Of a stretch of 64,000 bases of DNA, positions 58,486-64,000 are shown in pieces. The notes under the pieces were generated by a model. The model did not search any database. It was not told the origin of the DNA and saw only the letters and a program-made list of their open reading frames with translations. The stretch lies in the NCBI GenBank assembly GCA_030248215.1, contig JASANG010002872.1:124001-188000 (forward strand), read 5' to 3'. The position numbers and the translations under genes were made by a program. This DNA is from Enoplolaimus lenunculus (Eukaryota > Nematoda > Enoplea > Enoplida > Thoracostomopsidae). Position 1 is the first letter of the stretch. Each line of letters opens with the position of its first letter.

Positions 58486-58624
58486 AAGCCCTCCAGCAGG
58501 GATTAAAATTAAGATTTTTTGTTAAAGTATAGCACTGAAATGGCGTTTTAGATCGCTCATATTGATCACTAGTTTTTGTATTACATATTTCGCCCCATAC
58601 CACTATTTAAAAGATTCTCTTGGA

Positions 58625-58792
58625 CAGGCCCGTAGCCAGCTCACCTTTCTAGGGGGGGGGGGCTAAAAATTTTCGGGAGGGGCATACAAGGATTTTCGTT
58701 TAGTTACAAGCACGGTTGAAAATTTTTCTGGAGGGGCCAAAATTTTTCCAGGGGGCTGACCCCACCCTGCCCCCGCCTTCGCTACGAGCCTG
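58625..58792. mobile_element. small hAT-like MITE, CAGGCCCGTAGCCAG family
   Basis: The left end CAGGCCCGTAGCCAGCTCAC and the right end CCTTCGCTACGAGCCTG are inverted. Flanks ctcttgga (58617-58624) and cctttgga (58793-58800) match at six of eight positions. G-runs and AAATTTTTC words repeat inside. Fragments of the family lie near 56302 and 61557. Confidence 0.7.
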
Positions 58793-60017
58793 CCTTTGGA
58801 TCAAATTTAGGTGTTAGCTTCCAGATTTCGTTCGGCACGTGGTGAATTTACAGGTCTTAATCTGTATATATATTTAACTACGTGCGACGTGTGGGTTACG
58901 ATGCTGACCTTCAGCGCACTACATATTTTTGGTTTCAACGACTTTTTCATGTTAAGTATACTTTAAGGTTAATTCATATTTAAGCCATGATGGTGCATAG
59001 CTTCTCGTCTGCAAGATTCTACGCCTTACAACCGAGTTTGCAATTACGGTGAATTAGTCGAATTTTTTGTCAAACACCGGCACTTGTGTACTACCCCTGC
59101 AAACAATCTCAACCAGCCCAATTTATGAAGTACTGTACTATGGGCAGTTTCTCCTTCCTAATTGGAAGCTACCAAGCCCCCCACCATTTCAGAGGATCAC
59201 AAGCAGAAAGGGAGATCGCTCCCCCAAACCAGCTGGAGTTCACCTTTTTATTAGAACAGCTAAAATTTCTAATGGAGTAGTGTTGATACTGTACTTTTGA
59301 AGCTCAAGTACAACAACCGGTAATTGGGTCAAGTTTGATGAACGGAAGCTTCCCATCCTGCTTGAGGTCCCTCGAAATTGCAAGAATTAGAATGGATAGC
59401 AACCCTCTTGATTGGAAATCCGAAACGTGTCACAAGTACCGCATCATGGATATATAATGTTTATGATAAAAAAATTCGCTAAATCGCAGGCGACTTTTCA
59501 TGTTGAATGTCATTTACCAGCCCCCCGTAACGAAAGTGTGTCTGCGGTGCTTCCACATTCCCTATGTTTTCACAATAATACACGGCTATGTTACGTGAAT
59601 ACGCTGGTTCTACGGCTTACTTCAATTATATACACACATATATAGGATTGAATTCGATGATGTTTCGGTTAAGCCTTTATCTGAAAGTACCAGCAACTGC
59701 ACCTGTTCAATATTTTCAATATTTGAATCATTTAACTATAAAATCTACAGGGATATTTGTTTGTGACCACGAAGGGAACTGGAAAATGAATACGATTGGG
59801 ATATTGAGTTTTGGCTAAACTTAGACGTGCTGTTTTAACTAAAAGATTCACAGAATCAGAATTACATTTTTAATTATATAGGCGTTGCAGAAACGTTAGC
59901 AGCATTTGTATTTTTGTTACCATTTTATATTATTATTATTACTACTACTATAAATAAAAAACGTAGACACGTATAGGCTGTAAATTAGTATTTTTCAACT
60001 AATTCCCTAAGTTGCCT
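58793..60017. other. intergenic, nothing recognised
   Basis: Frames of 64-77 codons at 59067-59818 show no motif. This is the upstream flank of the transporter gene. Confidence 0.45.
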
Positions 60018-60245
60018 TGGCCCATGCAAAGATCAGGGGCGGAACGCTTTTCTGTGGGACTAGAAAAGAGTAAGCTTACGCTTTAGGCTAATTTTTTTGC
60101 TTGGCTCAGGCTTAGGCTTAGGCTTAGGCTTCGGAATAAGCTCATTCTTATGCTTAGGCGTAGGCTTAGGCTTAGGCTTAGGGTTAGGCTGAGGCTTAGG
60201 AATATGCTTTGAATACTGTTCCGCCCGTGTTCTTTTACATTGGCC
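60018..60245. mobile_element. hAT-like MITE carrying TTAGGC arrays (copy 3, inverted)
   Basis: It reads in the opposite direction to the other copies, so TTAGGC itself is on the plus strand: about four perfect hexamers in each of two arrays. Ends GGCCCATGCAAAGATCAGGG and its partner are flanked by gttgcctt (60010-60017) and gtttcctt (60246-60253), seven of eight matching. It ends 267 bp before the transporter start codon, so it may lie in the promoter or 5' UTR. Confidence 0.85.
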
Positions 60246-60512
60246 GTTTCCTTCAAGATTCGACCATTCTTTTATATAAGCCGCATTAAATGTACAAAGG
60301 TACTATAACAAAGGAATAGCGCGAGCCTAGAAAATTAACGTTCGCTTAAACGAACAGAAAACCAATGTCATCACCTTAACTCGTACACGTTTCATTTAGG
60401 TTTACTGATTAAACATTATGTAAACTTAAACTTAAAAGTTGTATTCGCATCGGATATACCACAGCAAGTTTCAAATTAATCTACATCAAACCTCAAAATT
60501 TTAGTTTTAAAA

Positions 60513-63500
60513 ATGCAATCCAACTCAAGTGATGCTAAATCTGAGCAACACCTACTGCAACCTTTGAACCAAACCGAGTCTAGCGGTCACGGTCAAAACG
60601 AACTGATGACACCAACAGGATCGATTGAGAGTCCGAAAAATTTACCCAATTCCTCCCTCAACAAATTTCACATTGAGCCAAAAGCGTTACCTACGAAAGA
60701 TCAAAACTCTACTGAGCCAGACAACCCACAAATAGAAAATAACAATGGAGACGGTGGACCCGGTTTCGCTGGGTTTGTTCACTATCCACGTGGTGTCTAT
60801 TTCATTTTCGGCAACGAATTCTGTGAACGATTTTCGTTTTATGGTATGCGAGCAGTGTTAACCTTGTATTTGGTAACAGTTCATAAATTCAGTAACGCAA
60901 CTGCAACAATGTTATTTCATACGTTCGTTTGTATCTGTTACGCAAGTCCTATATTCGGATCGATCTTAGCTGACGGGTTTTTTGGAAAATATCGCGTTAT
61001 CCTATGGGGTTGTGTAGTGTACGTCCTAGGACATTGTCTTCTAAGCGCTGGAGCGATCCCTCAGCTTCAGCAAAGCCCTGTCGGTGCGGTGGTTGATTTT
61101 GGCGGACTTCTGGTGATTGCACTTGCTACCGGAGCAATTAAACCGTGCGTTGCATCGTTTGCCGCTGATCAATTTGATACAAATTCGCCGCATTCGATTG
61201 CACTGAGACAGCAATTTTTTGCAATTTTCTATTTTTCAATTAATCTCGGGGCGTTGTTGTCGAAAATTTTAACTCCAATCCTACGCCGATATGTCTCGTG
61301 TTTGGGTCAAATGACGTGTTTCCGCTTGCGTTCGGTGTACCGGCGGTCCTGATGCTGTTGGCGTTGGTATTTTTTGTTGTCGGACGGCCGTTTTACGTGA
61401 AAACTGGCCGATCCAGTGAACAAAATGTGATTGTACTCGTTTTGAAAGTGATCGTGTACGCATTAAAGCGATCCGGGGCGTGGAAATGGTGCTGTTGTGG
61501 ATGGTCAGTTAAACGAAAGTTGCACAAATCCACGAGGTAAGTAATCTTTGCCACAGGCGCGTAGCCGCTGGCAAATTGACGGAAAGGGAAACACTCAGGC
61601 ATGGGGCCCTCAACAGGGATCAATTGCATAAATTTGAGTTTGAGATTTAGACTAAAATTGCGTGTGGCTTCTCGTCCGCATAGCCTGCGTTCTCACTTCT
61701 CACTCTTGTATATTGCGCGGACTCCCGTGTGAAATTGTTGAATCCGTCCGTGCCCGCAGTTGGCTTAACACATGTTAGGAGGGGCTAAAAAATTTTCACG
61801 ACGGGTATGAGTATATTTCAGGTGATTTACAAGCAATGCTGAAAATTTTCTGCCGGAAGCAAAATATTGCTACGGTATTGAACTCCACAAAGAAATCCTC
61901 AGGCTTTAGACCCGTTTTGTTAAATCTAAAACATAAAATAGGCTAACAGCAGCCGTACTTCTGGCTAAAAACGAACCAGTTGCAAAAAGTGTGCACTATT
62001 TCAAAACGTTACCTTGTTCTATGACATCTATAATTATGCCAATCTGCAGTAGCAATAAATGCTGCCAAGCACATTTGAAAATATTAACAGTGACTTAATT
62101 ATTCTCAAGTTTATAAGCTTTTAATATTATAATAATATTTATTTTCAGCCACCCGAAATTTGACATTGGCTAGACTACGCTCGAGACCGCTACGATGAAT
62201 CGCTGATCGACAGCATCAAAACCCTACTCCGCGTTTTGGTTCTATTTCTTCCGGTTACGGTGTTTTGGGCACTATTTGACCAGCAAGGATCAACGTGGGT
62301 GCTACAGGCACCCGAATGACTGGGGCCGTCGGTAAATTTACCATCCTGCCCGATCAAATGTCCGTCTGGAACCCGGCGCTTGTGATCATTTTAGTACCGG
62401 TATTTGAGTCGGTTGTGTATCCGTGTTTTTTAGTAGACTCAACATCTTACAGACTCCATTGAAACGAATGTCCTTTGGTGGTATGCTGGCAGCGTTATCG
62501 TTTGTAATTGCTGGTAAGTGTTTTAAAATGAGTTTCTAGTTTGCGAACGTAGTCTGAGGGGGCTTCGATCTCCCCATAAATTTTATTTTAATCTCAGTTT
62601 TTCTAAAAAAGTTTTAACCTCACTAATAAATCATTTGAAATGCTTGAATGCCCCTGGTGACAAGATTTTACCTCACCAGCATTTATAGCTGGGTATGGTT
62701 CTGCTCATTCAAAAGTTGATTGCGAGTGATCACAGCGGGCGAGAAATAATTTTGACGTTTAAGGTCAACAGGTCATTTTTGTAGCCTGTACCGGCTAAAT
62801 ATAAAGAACAGGGAAGGAACAGTATTATAAGCGTAGTCCTATGCCTAAGCCTAAGCCTAAGCGTAAGAATGAGCATATTCCTAAGCCTAAACCTAAGCCT
62901 AAGCCAAGCAAAAAAATAATAGACTAAAGCTTTTGTTTACTCTAGTGCAGTCCCACAGAAAAATGTTCCGCCCCTGCTCTTTGCATGGGCCCCTGTACCA
63001 GCGCCTTTTACATCGTCTCTTCATAAGATTTTGAGAGATATCCTCCTAACCTACTTTGTGTACGATAATCAATCTTGGAAATTGGGATAACGGGTATCTA
63101 GTTTAGTTGTGGTTTGCGAGTAGAAGGTGTATCCCCGCGGTTTTGTCTGCTCAATATTCAACAGACTGAGGCGAACACCCGTTATCAGAATGCTGGCAGT
63201 GTTCTCGTTTGTAATCGCTAGTAAAAGAAGGGTGCAACCGATGGTCAAAAATACCGGATTCGGAGCTGGAGGTCCTAAAAATTGTAAGACAAATTATAGC
63301 CAAGCGTGCCGAAGGATACATAGCTATGAAAAATTTGAATAATGAAATTGCCGAAACGTCTGGCAAAATTTATATCGGTGCCGGAGCTGAAGGACGATTT
63401 TCTGCCGGAGGGATAACCGAAATACGAGACCTTTGGTTGTACCCTGCTAGTATAGTGAAACAGATGTTTGCACCCGGCGCTCTCATAATCTTACCAGTGA

Positions 63501-63698
63501 CATAGTCAGCATTTCATTCGTCAGGAACGTGAAACCTCATTTGAAATGGTCTGTGCGAGCCGGCCCGTAACCAAAGGGGCCCCTGAAATATGACAAAAGC
63601 ACTTTTCTGCCATTAACATATTATGTATCCTGTTGAGTACCGCAAATTTCTACCGACCCTCTATTGCCAGTTGCTTACTGTTCTTTAAAAATCTTATT

Positions 63699-63729
<31 letters not shown>

Positions 63730-64000
63730 TTATTAGTATTATTATTATTAATTTTCAGGATTAATTCAAATCTTTGTCTACTGATCGATTCAACAATGGT
63801 ACAACTACCGCCGGAGCCAGATTTATCCCGGATATTGGTCATTAATCGGTTACTATCAGAGCGGTGTCCGCTAATTAACCGAAGACTACGCCGTCAACCC
63901 AATCACTGTTTATCAAACGCATCGAGAGTTCCGAAACCAAAGCAAAACTGAAATTTCAAGTTCCAAAACCGCAATGTCGTTTCGCATTTAACGACACTCA
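60513..64000 (+). CDS. proton-coupled oligopeptide transporter, SLC15/POT family (partial)
   Basis: The protein would import di- and tripeptides with protons across the plasma membrane. Exons: 60513-61536, 62149-62513 and 63759 to beyond the window, bounded by GTAAGT donors and TTTTCAG acceptors. A hydrophilic N terminus of about 92 residues precedes PRGVYFIFGNEFCERFSFYG (helix 1 with the ExxER proton motif). LFHTF with the conserved His, IKPCVASFAADQF, PLAFGVPA, HWLDYARDRYDE and FWALFDQQGSTW follow. The third exon (GLIQIF, VQLPPEPD) enters the extracellular loop. Reading requires one-base gains near 61310, 62165, 62310, 62430 and 63770. Each would lengthen a run of one base, so assembly error is likelier than decay. 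Closest to PepT1/PepT2. Confidence 0.9.
62793..62991. mobile_element. hAT-like MITE carrying TTAGGC arrays (copy 4, exact target duplication)
   Basis: It lies in transporter intron 2. cctgtacc stands on both sides (62785-62792, 62992-62999) without mismatch. Inside the inverted ends are two CTAAGC arrays, split by AAGCGTAAGAATGAGC, then a constant right part with CAGTCCCACAGAAAAATG. Length is 199 bp. The perfect duplication suggests a recent insertion. Confidence 0.9.
63130..63225 (+). pseudogene. decayed duplicate of part of transporter exon 2
   Basis: GTGTATCC, then TCAATATTCAACAGACTGAG and finally ATGCTGGCAGTGTTCTCG and TTTGTAATCGCTAGTAAA follow the order of the end of exon 2 (GTGTATCC, AGACTCAACATC, ATGCTGGCAGCGTTATCG, TTTGTAATTGCTGGTAAG). 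Translated, RLRRTPV and MLAVFSFVIAS mirror LQTPLKRM and MLAALSFVIAG. The donor is GTAAAA rather than GTAAGT. An alternative exon is possible but less likely. Confidence 0.65.
63228..63446. mobile_element. hAT-like MITE relic, CAGGGTGCAACC family
   Basis: It runs from AGGGTGCAACCGATGG to TTTGGTTGTACCCTG. Flanks ctagtaaa (63218-63225) and ctagtata (63447-63454) agree at seven positions, with two extra bases on the left. It abuts the end of the duplicated exon fragment. Confidence 0.6.
63691..63752. repeat. (ATT)n microsatellite before transporter exon 3
   Basis: About 20 ATT/TTA trinucleotides with a few interruptions end directly at the polypyrimidine tract and acceptor (AATTTTCAG) of exon 3. 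Confidence 0.9.

Overview
This is eukaryotic, AT-rich animal DNA: split genes with GT-AG introns, no operons, and many small non-autonomous transposons. Four host genes can be read. They are a LIM-kinase-type kinase (minus strand, about 10.8 to 4.35 kb), a KChIP-like neuronal calcium sensor (minus, 22.5 to 17.4 kb), the mRNA 3'-end processing factor PCF11 (plus, 28.3 to 50.0 kb) and a SLC15/POT peptide transporter (plus, 60.5 kb to the right edge). No rRNA, CRISPR array, virus-like element or convincing intact tRNA was found. The host is an invertebrate. The transposons carry arrays of TTAGGC, the telomere hexamer of nematodes. LIMK has, to my knowledge, been lost in Caenorhabditis. An early-branching (enoplean, for example mermithid-like) nematode is therefore my best guess, at low confidence.

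Layout. 1-4.3 kb is intergenic, with a decayed piggyBac-like MITE and a 51-bp minisatellite. 4.35-10.8 kb holds eight LIMK exons, with possible linker exons at 12.4 and 12.6 kb. 12.7-17.4 kb has tRNA-derived sequence, a Harbinger-like foldback and an unassigned possible exon. 17.4-22.5 kb holds five KChIP exons, with a nested transposon stack in their introns. 22.5-28.3 kb is intergenic and MITE-rich. 28.3-50.0 kb holds sixteen PCF11 exons, whose first intron (7.5 kb) is packed with hAT-type MITEs. 50-60.5 kb is intergenic, with inverted minisatellite blocks, a foldback and more MITEs. 60.5-64 kb holds the first three transporter exons.

The genes are functionally unrelated: actin regulation, calcium control of Kv4-type channels, transcript cleavage and termination, and proton-coupled oligopeptide uptake. 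They do not form a system.

The most unusual signal is a hAT-like MITE family with at least four copies bounded by 8-bp target duplications. Each copy holds two internal TTAGGC arrays between terminal inverted repeats. One copy sits in a transposon whose near-empty relative lies 1.4 kb away, so the insertion order can be read directly. The transporter exons carry several one-base losses that all shorten runs of one base, which suggests assembly error rather than gene death.
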